64,000 nucleotides of DNA from contig CP095495.1 in the NCBI GenBank assembly GCA_023052945.1, positions 1,518,320 to 1,582,319 on the forward strand, given 5' to 3'. The notes beneath the pieces were generated by a model. It was given only the letters and a program-made list of their open reading frames with translations, searched no databases and was not told the origin of the DNA. The number at the start of each line of letters is the position of its first letter. The first letter of the stretch is position 1. Shown here one piece after another: positions 35,662 through 44,074 of this stretch. Position numbers and translations under genes: made by a program. The DNA comes from Wolbachia pipientis. GTDB taxonomy: Bacteria; Pseudomonadota; Alphaproteobacteria; Rickettsiales; Anaplasmataceae.

Positions 35662-36846
35662 CTATGCTATCAATAGCATTGCTTTAAAAAGAGTGCCCAT
35701 ATTTTCAGTCAACCTTAAGAATTCACTAAAGATCCTATTCTTTTGTTCATCATTTGCGCTTTTCATTAAAGCCTGGGTTCTTTCTTTTATGCCAAAAAGA
35801 TACAAAAATTCTCTTTGAGTTAAAATCTCGCAATCTACGTGTTTTAATGAATCTTTTAATGCTTGAAAGTTCACAAGTGCAGTAATATCACTATTACCAA
35901 CATTCTCAAGAAAATTAGCATACTTATGTTGTTTTATCGATTGCAAAGTGCTCTTATATGCGGGGTATACATAACCGTAATCTATAATCAAAGCAGCTCC
36001 TTTATTATTATGTATCTTCTTTTCAAGTTTTTTTAATATTTCAACCCCAGTCGAACATATTTCCACCACTGCACCATTAAAAAGTTTTCCATTTGTCATT
36101 CTAGCGCTTGGTATACAACTGCACGACTTGCAGATGGTGTTATGAAAGTAACTGACACTGGAGTCCAGTTTTTTGATCGAAAATGTTGCATAGTGCGCTT
36201 GTTTACAATCAATTTTGCTGGATCCCAGTGTCACGCACTGGGATGACAAAGAGGGGGCACTGGGATGACGAGGAAGGGGCACTACACACTGGCATGACAC
36301 CAAGAGACTGCCATCATCTTGTTTTGTCACCCTATTTTCATACCACCCCTCATCACGATATACAAACTGATCTATCGGAAGAGCATCAAAGAACTCATTT
36401 GCTAAAAAAATGGTTGGTTGTTCTGGTAGGTTGTCAATATCTTTGTGCCAATTAACACCTAAGCCTTTTAATTTTTCCTTTTGTATCTTCCGTAAAGTAG
36501 GGCTTATTTCAACTAAGTGGATCAACATTGAATTAAAAAAGCTGCTGTATTTTCTAGTGACTCTTATTATATCGTGAATCAGTGTTCCTTTACCTGGCCC
36601 AAGTTCAACTAGAGAAAATTTTGATGGCTTTCCTAATTTTTCCCATGTATGCATTATCCAAACTGCAATTACTTCACCAAATAATTGGCTGATCTCAGGT
36701 GCAGTAGTAAAATCACCATCCTTACCAAGTGGTAATCTACTCGTATAATAGCCGTATTTTTCATGGTACAAAACGGCATTTATGAAATCACTGATGGATA
36801 TTGATCCTTGACTTTTGTCAATTAATTCGTGTATATAAGTGAGCAT
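35662..36846 (-). CDS. MidA/NDUFAF7-family SAM-dependent methyltransferase with in-frame palindrome insertion
   Basis: 394 residues. The mitochondrial relative NDUFAF7 methylates an arginine of complex I subunit NDUFS2; a similar role is inferred. Seen: N-terminal GSISISDFINAVLYHEKYGYY, DFTTAPEISQLFGEVIA (substrate/SAM pocket), VELGPGKGTLIHDII (SAM-binding glycine motif at about 80-94), LANEFFDALPIDQF and ALIIDYGY. Between about residues 184 and 245 the family sequence is interrupted by a Cys/Ser-rich stretch ([14 protein letters not shown] and on) encoded by palindromic repeats at 36218-36301. The frame stays open, so the enzyme is probably made with an extra loop. Confidence 0.88.
   Translation of the reverse strand: MLTYIHELIDKSQGSISISDFINAVLYHEKYGYYTSRLPLGKDGDFTTAPEISQLFGEVIAVWIMHTWEKLGKPSKFSLVELGPGKGTLIHDIIRVTRKYSSFFNSMLIHLVEISPTLRKIQKEKLKGLGVNWHKDIDNLPEQPTIFLANEFFDALPIDQFVYRDEGWYENRVTKQDDGSLLVSCQCVVPLPRHPSAPSLSSQCVTLGSSKIDCKQAHYATFSIKKLDSSVSYFHNTICKSCSCIPSARMTNGKLFNGAVVEICSTGVEILKKLEKKIHNNKGAALIIDYGYVYPAYKSTLQSIKQHKYANFLENVGNSDITALVNFQALKDSLKHVDCEILTQREFLYLFGIKERTQALMKSANDEQKNRIFSEFLRLTENMGTLFKAMLLIA
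36218..36301. repeat. Palindromic element inside midA coding sequence
   Basis: CTGGATCCCAGTGTCACGCA followed by CTGGGATGACA forms a near-perfect palindrome, then two shortened GCACTGGGATGAC-type half units follow. Total insertion keeps the midA frame. Confidence 0.85.
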
Positions 36847-36947
36847 GTTATTAATAAATGTTTAACTATAGCGTGCCATAATATAAAATAGTAGAGTATT
36901 TATATATATAGTATAAACTCAAGTTTGTGATTAATAGTGCTTCAGTT

Positions 36948-37319
36948 ATGGACGACAAAAACACCGATTATGTTGCCCTTATACCTCAAGATGATAGTAT
37001 TGAATACAAATTTGAAGAAGCTGTCAATTTTATAGAAAACAAGGTTATAAATGCTGATGGACTAACTTTAGCGGAAGTGTTTCAAGTGCTAGTTCAAATG
37101 CTAGATGGTGATCTAGCATTGGTAAAAAAAGTACTAGCATATGCTAATATTATGGCAAAGCATGGAATGAAGGTAGCAAAAGAGTCGCAATTAAGAAGAG
37201 CTGATGTTCGCCGAGCTTTGGAAGGTAAAGAAAGTGTTGTCAATAGACAAGATTTTATAAAGAAACCACCTCTTCCACCTGCTATAAAATCGACCAAAAA
37301 GAAAAGTAGAGGTCTTTAA
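36948..37319 (+). CDS. Hypothetical protein paired with DUF2610 gene
   Basis: 123 residues from ATG 36948 (MDDKNTDYVALIPQDD); a GTG 21 bases earlier is in frame but neither start has a good binding site. Acidic N-terminus, then helices (YKFEEAVNFIENKVI, LAEVFQVLVQMLDGDLALVK), a basic middle and a Pro/Lys-rich C-terminus (KKPPLPPAIKSTKKKSRGL). The stop is immediately followed by the DUF2610 ATG, so the two are translated together. Function unknown. Confidence 0.65.
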   Translation: MDDKNTDYVALIPQDDSIEYKFEEAVNFIENKVINADGLTLAEVFQVLVQMLDGDLALVKKVLAYANIMAKHGMKVAKESQLRRADVRRALEGKESVVNRQDFIKKPPLPPAIKSTKKKSRGL

Positions 37320-37604
37320 ATGGCCGAATCTATAAAAAAATTTACTGTACAATGTGACTTCAAAGGGCAAAGTTCACTTTTTGCAATATACATAGGAAAT
37401 CCAAAGAGTGATGCTCATCCAATTCATCATCAAGATTCCTGGCTTGTAAAAGAACGTGGAGGGAATATCCCTAATAAAGTAAAAGAAAGTCTACAAAAAT
37501 TACATAAACTATCTCAAGAAAATGGAGTCTCTTTCTCAGAGTTATGTGCGTATGCCATTACTGTGGTTAGTAATAATGATAAAAAAAGTGACGACAAGCA
37601 GTGA
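37320..37604 (+). CDS. DUF2610 domain protein
   Basis: 94 residues. KKFTVQCDFKGQSSLFAIYI, then GNPKSDAHPIHHQDSWL and VKERGGNIPNKVKESL match the DUF2610 family found mainly in Rickettsiales. Function unknown; the compact size and co-translation with the preceding helical protein suggest a two-component module, possibly toxin-antitoxin-like, but that is speculation. Converges with dapD, 6 bases apart. Confidence 0.75.
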   Translation: MAESIKKFTVQCDFKGQSSLFAIYIGNPKSDAHPIHHQDSWLVKERGGNIPNKVKESLQKLHKLSQENGVSFSELCAYAITVVSNNDKKSDDKQ

Positions 37605-37610
37605 GATAGT

Positions 37611-38441
37611 TTAATCCCTCAATATTTCATTTATAGAGACTTTCGATCTCGTCTTTTTATCCACTTTTTTTACTATAACTGCACAATAGGTTGAAATGTT
37701 ATTTTTAGATGGAATAGACCCTGGTATCACTACAGAATAAGGTGGCACTTCGCCATAAAATACCTCGCTAGTTTCTCTATCAATAATCTTTGTTGACGCT
37801 CCAATAAACACACCCATGCCAAGGACTGATCCTTCTCTCACTACCACACCCTCGGCTACCTCGCTACGTGCTCCAATAAAGCAATTATCTTCTATAATGA
37901 CAGGTGAAGCTTGAATAGGCTCAAGGACTCCACCTATTCCCACTCCACCGGAAATATGGCAGTTTTTTCCTATTTGTGCACAGCTACCAATCGTTGACCA
38001 GGTATCTATCATTGTTCCTGAATCAACATATGCACCAACGTTGATAAAACTTGGCATTAGAACAACATTTGTACCTATATAAGCAGATCGGCGGACAAAA
38101 CACCCAGGAACTGCTCTAATTTTTAACTGGCGAAATTTCTCCTCATTCCATTCACTAAATTTGTTACCGATCTTGTCAAACCAGCAATTGGTATTGTCTA
38201 TTATTTTGTTTTCTTCAGTGAGAAAATGTAATAATATTGCCTGCTTTATCCACTTATGTACTACCCATTCTCCACTTGATAGCTTTTCTGCTACTCTAAT
38301 TTTGCCACTATCAAGGAGCTCAATTACCTCTTTAATTGCTATTCTTGCTGTTTCCTTTAGGTTACAGTCATTAAATTTTTCTCTATTTTTCCAAATATTT
38401 TCTATCTCACTTTGTGTTTTTTTTAGTTGCAAACCTTCCAT
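37611..38441 (-). CDS. dapD: Tetrahydrodipicolinate N-succinyltransferase
   Basis: Succinyl-CoA-dependent step of the diaminopimelate/lysine pathway, needed for peptidoglycan-type cross-links. 276 residues, normal length. N-terminal helical domain, then left-handed beta-helix hexapeptide repeats ([60 protein letters not shown]), all typical of DapD trimers, and [14 protein letters not shown] near the C-terminus. Confidence 0.96.
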   Translation of the reverse strand: MEGLQLKKTQSEIENIWKNREKFNDCNLKETARIAIKEVIELLDSGKIRVAEKLSSGEWVVHKWIKQAILLHFLTEENKIIDNTNCWFDKIGNKFSEWNEEKFRQLKIRAVPGCFVRRSAYIGTNVVLMPSFINVGAYVDSGTMIDTWSTIGSCAQIGKNCHISGGVGIGGVLEPIQASPVIIEDNCFIGARSEVAEGVVVREGSVLGMGVFIGASTKIIDRETSEVFYGEVPPYSVVIPGSIPSKNNISTYCAVIVKKVDKKTRSKVSINEILRD

Positions 38442-38514
38442 TTGTTATATATATTAATATTAAATTTATAGCTCTGTACTATTTGAGCTTGTTACTACTT
38501 TATATGTAAGTGCT

Positions 38515-38943
38515 ATGAAAATACAATGTAATAGTTGTACTAAAACTTACTTAGTATCTTCTGAGCAAATTGGTGCATTTGGAAGAAAGGTAAAGTGTAC
38601 GAACTGCAATCATATATGGCATGAACATCTAGAAGAAGCATCAAACAAATCGCACTCTGCTAATATACAGGAAAAAAAAATTAGTGGAAGGGATTTTTTA
38701 CAAAGTCTAGCATTTACCACTCTAGCTTTTGCAGCAGCTACAGGGTTATGCGTCGTAATTGCTAATGGCATCTTTCCTAGAGAGATGAACAAAGCATACA
38801 AAATGATCAGTTCATATAAGGATTCAATAAGCTATAAATTAGGGTACAAAAAAGAACAAACAGAAAATCCAAATGTAAAAAAACTTGTTGTAAATAAGTT
38901 TTATCAAGACTACCTTTTTTTATCTAATTTAAGATCTAGTTAA
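38515..38943 (+). CDS. Zinc-ribbon (MJ0042-type) membrane protein
   Basis: 142 residues. N-terminal zinc ribbon with two Cys pairs: IQCNSCTKTYLV and KVKCTNCNHIW, the MJ0042 finger pattern common in alphaproteobacteria. A polar linker (residues 45-60) is followed by a single membrane helix (FTTLAFAAATGLCVVIANGIF) and a short tail, so the finger is probably cytosolic with the tail outside. Function unknown. Divergent from dapD. Confidence 0.8.
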   Translation: MKIQCNSCTKTYLVSSEQIGAFGRKVKCTNCNHIWHEHLEEASNKSHSANIQEKKISGRDFLQSLAFTTLAFAAATGLCVVIANGIFPREMNKAYKMISSYKDSISYKLGYKKEQTENPNVKKLVVNKFYQDYLFLSNLRSS

Positions 38944-39060
38944 ATAGGCATAAACCATCGCCGATATTGGTATCCAGTTCCTATAGCTACTCAGATGATG
39001 CAAATAGTATTAGGGTGACAGAGTTTTAAAAATAAGTTATTTTTTAGTAAAAAACAGCTC

Positions 39061-39750
39061 ATGAGTATTAAAATTGCACCTTCTATACTTTCAGCAGACT
39101 TTGCAAAATTAGGAGAAGAAGTAAGAAAAATTAGCGATTTAGGTGTAGATTACATACACATAGACGTTATGGATGGGAATTTCGTTCCAAATATTACAAT
39201 TGGTCCTAGCGTTGTCTCTGCAATACGTAAATATAGCAATCTTCCTTTTGATGTGCATTTAATGGTCAAATCTCCTGGTAACCACATTGAAAGCTTTATA
39301 AATGCTGGTGCTGATATTATCACTGTACATGCAGAAGCAGAGATACACCTTGAGAGGTTGATAAGAAAGATAAAGTCATACAAAAATGTAAACGACGCAA
39401 AAAAACCGATTCAAGCTGGAGTCTCAATTGTTCCTTCAACTTCCCCAAGTGTGCTTGAATATATAATACATGAGCTAGATATTGTGCTGATTATGACAGT
39501 CAACCCTGGCTTTGGAGGGCAGGAATTTATTCATTCACAGTTGAACAAGATATCTACTGTAAAAAAAATGATACAGGAGCGTAATCTTAAAACACAAATT
39601 TCAGTAGATGGTGGAATTAACTTTTCTAACGCAGCTGATATAATAAAAGCAGGTGCTGATATTTTAGTTGCGGGATCGGCGATATTCAAGGCTGAAGATA
39701 TTAAGAAGGCCGTAAATGATCTAAAAATCCATCGTGGTAATCCTATATAG
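39061..39750 (+). CDS. rpe: Ribulose-phosphate 3-epimerase
   Basis: Interconverts ribulose 5-phosphate and xylulose 5-phosphate in the non-oxidative pentose phosphate pathway. 229 residues. TIM-barrel motifs: IAPSILSADFAKLGEEV at the start, YIHIDVMDGNFVPN with the metal/catalytic Asp, FDVHLMV, VNPGFGGQEFI, and VDGGINFSNA then AGADILVAGSAIF at the phosphate site. Followed by palindromes. Confidence 0.97.
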   Translation: MSIKIAPSILSADFAKLGEEVRKISDLGVDYIHIDVMDGNFVPNITIGPSVVSAIRKYSNLPFDVHLMVKSPGNHIESFINAGADIITVHAEAEIHLERLIRKIKSYKNVNDAKKPIQAGVSIVPSTSPSVLEYIIHELDIVLIMTVNPGFGGQEFIHSQLNKISTVKKMIQERNLKTQISVDGGINFSNAADIIKAGADILVAGSAIFKAEDIKKAVNDLKIHRGNPI

Positions 39751-39769
39751 CTAGTGCAGCCCTACGTTA

Positions 39770-39916
39770 TACCGCGATTCATTCGCGGTATCTCAGCCGC
39801 TAACACGTAGCGGAGTGTTGGCAAACCTAAGATCTTTAGCTAGTTAACACAAATTATTTCTATTATCTACCAATTTGAAAAAGTCTCTGGTCCAAGTAGT
39901 CAAGCTACTTGGATGA
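39770..39916. repeat. Three hairpin palindromes after rpe
   Basis: TACCGCGATTCATTCGCGGTA at about 39770-39790 (the stem is TACCGCGA/TCGCGGTA), CCGCTAACACGTAGCGG at 39797-39813, and CCAAGTAGTCAAGCTACTTG at about 39890-39909. The second has the same core as the palindrome at 50483-50506 next to an ISWpi1 copy. None has a T tract, so these are repeats rather than clear terminators. Confidence 0.7.
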
Positions 39917-39942
39917 CAAGAGGTAACGCAAGAAGTTTACTC

Positions 39943-42216
39943 TTAATAAAAGCCCGATGATGAATCATTACTACCAAATTTCGGCCTATTTCTGTTGCTG
40001 AAACCAGAACGAGGACGAGAAGGCTTCTTATGGTAACTTCCTCCAGATTTTCTATAAAATGAATTATTGTAATAATTACCTCTGTCATTTGGACCATCTT
40101 TCCTTTCCTCATTGTAAAGCTCACCTTCAAAAAACTCTCCCGTCTCTTGATCAACTCGACGTCTTGACAACTTTGGACATCCACCTTTTTCGAAGTCAAT
40201 TACTAGTGCTTTGAAAGTATCACCTTGTTTGAGTATGCTCTCTATAGAATCTATGTGTTCATTAGCTACTTCACTTATGTGCATTTTTCCTTTTCTGCCA
40301 TTAAGAAATTCAAGCTCTACAATAGACTTCTCTATTTTTACAACTTTGACATCAACTATAGAACCTTGTTCTAGTTCTGTTATTGAATCAATCATCATAC
40401 TCTTTGCAATTTCAGCTTCAGTGCCACTCGTGGCAAAAACAGAAACTTTACCATCATCTCCTATTTCAATTTTTGCATTACTTCTCTCACACACACTACG
40501 TATATTTTTTCCTTTAGCACCAATAGCTGCAGAAATTTTGTCTTTATCTATGTAAAATGATAACATCCTTGGTGCATGGTCTTTGACGTCATCACTGTGT
40601 TCTGAAATCACTGCATTCATTTTTTCTAAAATATGTAATCTTCCAGCTTTTGCCTGTTCTAAAGATTTTTCAACAATTTCAAAGCTTATACCAGAAATTT
40701 TCATGTCCATTTGTAACGCCGTAACCCCTTCACTAGTTCCTGCTACTTTAAAGTCCATATCACCAAGATAATCTTCATCACCCAATATATCGGAAAGTAT
40801 TACATACTCGTCTTTATCTTTAATAAGGCCCATAGCAATTCCAGCAACAGGAGCCTTTATTGGTACACCCGTATCCATTAAAGCAAGAGAAGTCCCGCAA
40901 ACTGTTGCCATAGAAGAAGAACCATCAGATTCCATAATTTCAGATACTACTCTTATTGTATAAGGGAATTCAGATTTATCAGGTAAAACAGGATGAATTG
41001 CTTTCCAAGCAAGTTTACCATGACCGATTTCTCTCCTTCCTGGTGCACGCATAGCAGAAGCCTCTCCAACAGCAAATGGAGGGAAATTATAATGCAGCAT
41101 GAAATGCTCACGTCTATCTCCTTCAATATCATCCACAATTTGCTCATCTTGAGTAGTACCAAGAGCAGTAACAACCAATGCCTGAGTGTTGCCTCTTGTA
41201 AACAGCGCAGAACCGTGAGTTCTGGACAGAATATCAACTTCAACTTCTATCTGACGTATCTCATCATGCTTACGACCGTCTATCCTTACACCTTTCTTCC
41301 TAATTATTTCACGTACTAAAGATCTTTCAAAGTTTTTTACTGCATACGTAATTAACTTTTCATCTTTTCCAGTCTCTTTAAGAGTATTCAATATATTCTC
41401 TCTGACCGCTTCTAGAGCTTGAACTCGCTCTTGTTTTACTGTTTGCGAATATGCTTTTTCAAAATCTTTACCGTATTTTTCGAGCTCTTGTGTTATATCT
41501 GATGTATCAACAGGAGCAAAGCTTTCAGGCTTATTGCCAACTGTATCAGCAAACTCTTTTATGAGCTTAATGACAGGTTTAAGGTGTTCATGGCCAAATT
41601 TTATTGCATTAAAAACATTTTCTTCAGAGAGCTCTTTCACTTCTGACTCAACCATTAAAATCGAATTTTCATCACCAGACAAAAACAGATCCAAGCTGCT
41701 TGCTTTCATCTCTTGAACAGAAGGGTTGAGTATATAGTTATTATTTTCATCACAACCAACTATCACTCCAGCTATAGTAAAGTGAAAAGGAACACCAGAA
41801 ACCGCAAGAGCTGCAACAGCACCAATCAATGCTGGCACTTCAGGAGGATTGACTGTATCATAAGTTAATAGATTACACACCACACTAATTTCATCATGAA
41901 ATCCTTCTGGAAAGAGTGGCCTTACACTCCTATCTATTACTCTTGAGATTAAAGTTTCTCTATCAGATGGCTTGCCTTCTCTTTTAAAAAAACCACCAGG
42001 GATCTTACCCATGGCATAGCTTTTTGCGATAAACTGCACATTTAAAGGTAGGAAATCAACGCTTTCTTCCTTCTTTTTATGTACAACAGTTACTAAAACA
42101 GAAGTACCACCGTAATTTACAACTACTGAACCATGAGCTTGGCGTGCTATTTTTCCTGTTTCTAAAGATAAGGCACAACCACCCCACTCTATAGATTTTT
42201 TTATAATTTTAAACAT
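39943..42216 (-). CDS. pnp: Polynucleotide phosphorylase
   Basis: 3'-to-5' phosphorolytic exoribonuclease of the degradosome. 757 residues: two RNase PH domains (KSYAMGKIPGGFFKREGKPS and TRGNTQALVVTALGT), helical linker, second catalytic core with GDMDFKVAGTSEGVTALQMD, KH domain (ISAAIGAKGKNIR) and S1 domain (GSIVDVKVVKIEKSIVELEF). The last 70 residues are a low-complexity Asn/Gly/Ser/Arg-rich tail (YYNNSFYRKSGGSYHKKPSR), longer than usual. It is third in the truB-rpsO-pnp order, 14 bases after rpsO. Confidence 0.97.
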   Translation of the reverse strand: MFKIIKKSIEWGGCALSLETGKIARQAHGSVVVNYGGTSVLVTVVHKKKEESVDFLPLNVQFIAKSYAMGKIPGGFFKREGKPSDRETLISRVIDRSVRPLFPEGFHDEISVVCNLLTYDTVNPPEVPALIGAVAALAVSGVPFHFTIAGVIVGCDENNNYILNPSVQEMKASSLDLFLSGDENSILMVESEVKELSEENVFNAIKFGHEHLKPVIKLIKEFADTVGNKPESFAPVDTSDITQELEKYGKDFEKAYSQTVKQERVQALEAVRENILNTLKETGKDEKLITYAVKNFERSLVREIIRKKGVRIDGRKHDEIRQIEVEVDILSRTHGSALFTRGNTQALVVTALGTTQDEQIVDDIEGDRREHFMLHYNFPPFAVGEASAMRAPGRREIGHGKLAWKAIHPVLPDKSEFPYTIRVVSEIMESDGSSSMATVCGTSLALMDTGVPIKAPVAGIAMGLIKDKDEYVILSDILGDEDYLGDMDFKVAGTSEGVTALQMDMKISGISFEIVEKSLEQAKAGRLHILEKMNAVISEHSDDVKDHAPRMLSFYIDKDKISAAIGAKGKNIRSVCERSNAKIEIGDDGKVSVFATSGTEAEIAKSMMIDSITELEQGSIVDVKVVKIEKSIVELEFLNGRKGKMHISEVANEHIDSIESILKQGDTFKALVIDFEKGGCPKLSRRRVDQETGEFFEGELYNEERKDGPNDRGNYYNNSFYRKSGGSYHKKPSRPRSGFSNRNRPKFGSNDSSSGFY

Positions 42217-42230
42217 ACTAAATTCCTCGA

Positions 42231-42503
42231 TTATTTTCTAATGCCTAACTTCTCTATTAATTCCCGGTAGGCTTCATTACCAAATTTACGCTTTATATAA
42301 TTTAAGTGCTTGCGTCTTCTACCTATCAATATAAGTAAACCACGCTTAGAGTGATGGTCATGCTTGTGTACTTTAAAATGCTCAGTTAAGTTACTGATCC
42401 TCTCGGTCAAAATTGCACATTGTACAAAAGATGAACCTGTATCATCTTCTTTAATTGCATATATATTTATCAAACTCTTTTTCTTTTCGGATGTTATTGA
42501 CAT
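42231..42503 (-). CDS. rpsO: 30S ribosomal protein S15
   Basis: 90 residues. Binds the central domain of 16S rRNA. Motifs [36 protein letters not shown] and [20 protein letters not shown] are characteristic. It lies between truB (12 bases upstream) and pnp (14 bases downstream), a conserved bacterial order. Confidence 0.97.
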   Translation of the reverse strand: MSITSEKKKSLINIYAIKEDDTGSSFVQCAILTERISNLTEHFKVHKHDHHSKRGLLILIGRRRKHLNYIKRKFGNEAYRELIEKLGIRK

Positions 42504-42515
42504 CTAAACCTCATT

Positions 42516-43454
42516 TTAAATATTAAAAACACGAATAGGTTTCACACAACCATAAATAAAACTGCAGATTGCAATAGGTACACTACCCACTATCGTACAA
42601 AAAATATCATAATTCTTTAAATTACGCAAGTTATTTAATAAAATTTCCTGACCTTTTCTGATTTTCCCCGCATCTTCTAGGGAAATTTCAACTTTGAACA
42701 TCGATCTTAAAGCCGATTCAATGGGAATGATGAAACTTTTTACATTACTCCTTGTACCTTCTATTACTCCAGTATCACCTTTTGTTATCGGAGAGTAAGT
42801 TATTGTGTTTCTTTCAGCAAGCTGTTCAATTGTCACTGATTCGTTTTCTCTAAAGTCACCTACCATAGTTCTTCTTAATTTCGTAATGTGTCCAAAACAA
42901 TTTAATGCAATGCCAAGATCACGAGCAATTGATCTCACATATACACCACTACCGCACATCATAGAAAAATCTGCACTATTATTTATGGTGTCCACAGATA
43001 TCAATTTCAGTTCATGTATTTTGACTTGTCTGGGCTTTATATTCACCTTTTGCCCACTTCTTGCCAATTTATACGCCCTTGCTCCTTTGATTTTTATTGC
43101 TGAAAATTGAGGAGGTGTCTGCTTGATCTCACCAATAAAATTTTCAATTGCACAATTTATTTGATTATATTCTGGTCTTATATCACTAGTTCTAATAATA
43201 TCACCATCTAAATCGTCTGTGGTTCTTTGCTCACCCCATTTTATTGTAAAATTATACGCTTTTGAATCGCAAAATAAATAGGGTATAGTTTTTGTTGCTT
43301 CACCAAGAGCAATTGGCAACACACCTGAAGCTAAAGGATCAAGTGTTCCCAGATGACCAGCTTTCTTAATTCCAAAGATCTTTTTAACTTGGGTTACAGC
43401 TTGTGCAGAACTAATTCCTATTGATTTATCAAGATTCAGCCAACCATGTTTCAT
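42516..43454 (-). CDS. truB: tRNA pseudouridine-55 synthase
   Basis: Isomerises U55 in the T loop of tRNAs. 312 residues. HGWLNLDKSIGISSAQAV start, catalytic block KKAGHLGTLDPLASGVLPIA with the essential Asp, YNFTIKWGEQRTTDDLDG, and a RRTMVGDFRENESV element. The C-terminal 70 residues are a PUA-like part, slightly divergent. First gene of truB-rpsO-pnp. Confidence 0.96.
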   Translation of the reverse strand: MKHGWLNLDKSIGISSAQAVTQVKKIFGIKKAGHLGTLDPLASGVLPIALGEATKTIPYLFCDSKAYNFTIKWGEQRTTDDLDGDIIRTSDIRPEYNQINCAIENFIGEIKQTPPQFSAIKIKGARAYKLARSGQKVNIKPRQVKIHELKLISVDTINNSADFSMMCGSGVYVRSIARDLGIALNCFGHITKLRRTMVGDFRENESVTIEQLAERNTITYSPITKGDTGVIEGTRSNVKSFIIPIESALRSMFKVEISLEDAGKIRKGQEILLNNLRNLKNYDIFCTIVGSVPIAICSFIYGCVKPIRVFNI

Positions 43455-43530
43455 AGTTAATTATATACAATTGGTAACAGTTTAGGAAGCAGCTTGAAAT
43501 ATATACTTTAAATAATGATGTAAAAATGGC

Positions 43531-43559
43531 TTGACTAGCATGCATTATTAACATATACT
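43531..43559 (+). promoter_or_regulatory. Sigma-70-like promoter
   Basis: TTGACT at 43531-43536, 17-base spacer, TATACT at 43554-43559, 35 bases before the ATG of the 43595 gene. A strong match. Confidence 0.65.
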
Positions 43560-43594
43560 TAACCTTTTTATTAGCCTTATTTAAGGGGGCTATT

Positions 43595-44015
43595 ATGACT
43601 ATAAAAAACACGAAGTGGGAAAATACTGCACATATAACAAAAATAGGTATTGAAGGTTTAGTTGCAGTTGCATCTTTAGCGGCAGCAATAACAACAATAT
43701 TAATTTCTACTAAAGTAATTGCTGGCCCTGCATCTTTAGCACTTGTTGCTAGCCCTGCTGGAATTGCAGTTCTATTTATTGCCGCTGTATTTTTTGCTGC
43801 AGCAGCATATTCTTCATATCAGCAAATGTATAAGAATGAAGAAATAAGTGGAGCTAAAACAGGTGCTGAAGCAGCAATTGAAGTAAAAACTAAAGATTTA
43901 GCTACTAAAACTGAATTCAGATGATCTTCAAGAAAAAGTTAAAGAAATTTTACCTGCTCTCTTAGAAGATCCTATAGTTACTAAACCACTTGATGCGAAA
44001 TACGTAACTAAATAA
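43595..44015 (+). pseudogene. Small membrane protein gene with single-base frameshift
   Basis: A strong binding site (TTAAGGGGGC) precedes ATG 43595. The 109-codon first frame has two hydrophobic segments (VAVASLAAAITTILISTKVI, then LVASPAGIAVLFIAAVFF) and ends abnormally TKTEFR. Removing one A from the AAAA tract at about 43908 continues the frame as LNSDDLQEKVKEILPALLED to DAKYVTK, stop 44015, total about 140 codons. So the gene carries a one-base insertion. It may still make a truncated protein. Similar in build to the 1757 gene. Bounded by a promoter (43531) and a terminator (44022). Confidence 0.6.
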
Positions 44016-44021
44016 ATAGCA

Positions 44022-44054
44022 AAAGAGGTGGAGCCATTTCTACCTCTTTTTTTT
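44022..44054. terminator. Rho-independent terminator between convergent genes
   Basis: AAAGAGGT and ACCTCTTT form an 8-pair stem around GGAGCCATTTCT, with T tract on the plus side and an A tract at the other, so it can serve both the 43595 gene and ribD. Confidence 0.7.
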
Positions 44055-44074
44055 CCATTATTTAGGTACGTAAG

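Noticed and set aside
35344..35818. Frames across tRNA-Ser and the IS end
   Set aside because: They read through the tRNA gene and an IS terminus; not coding.
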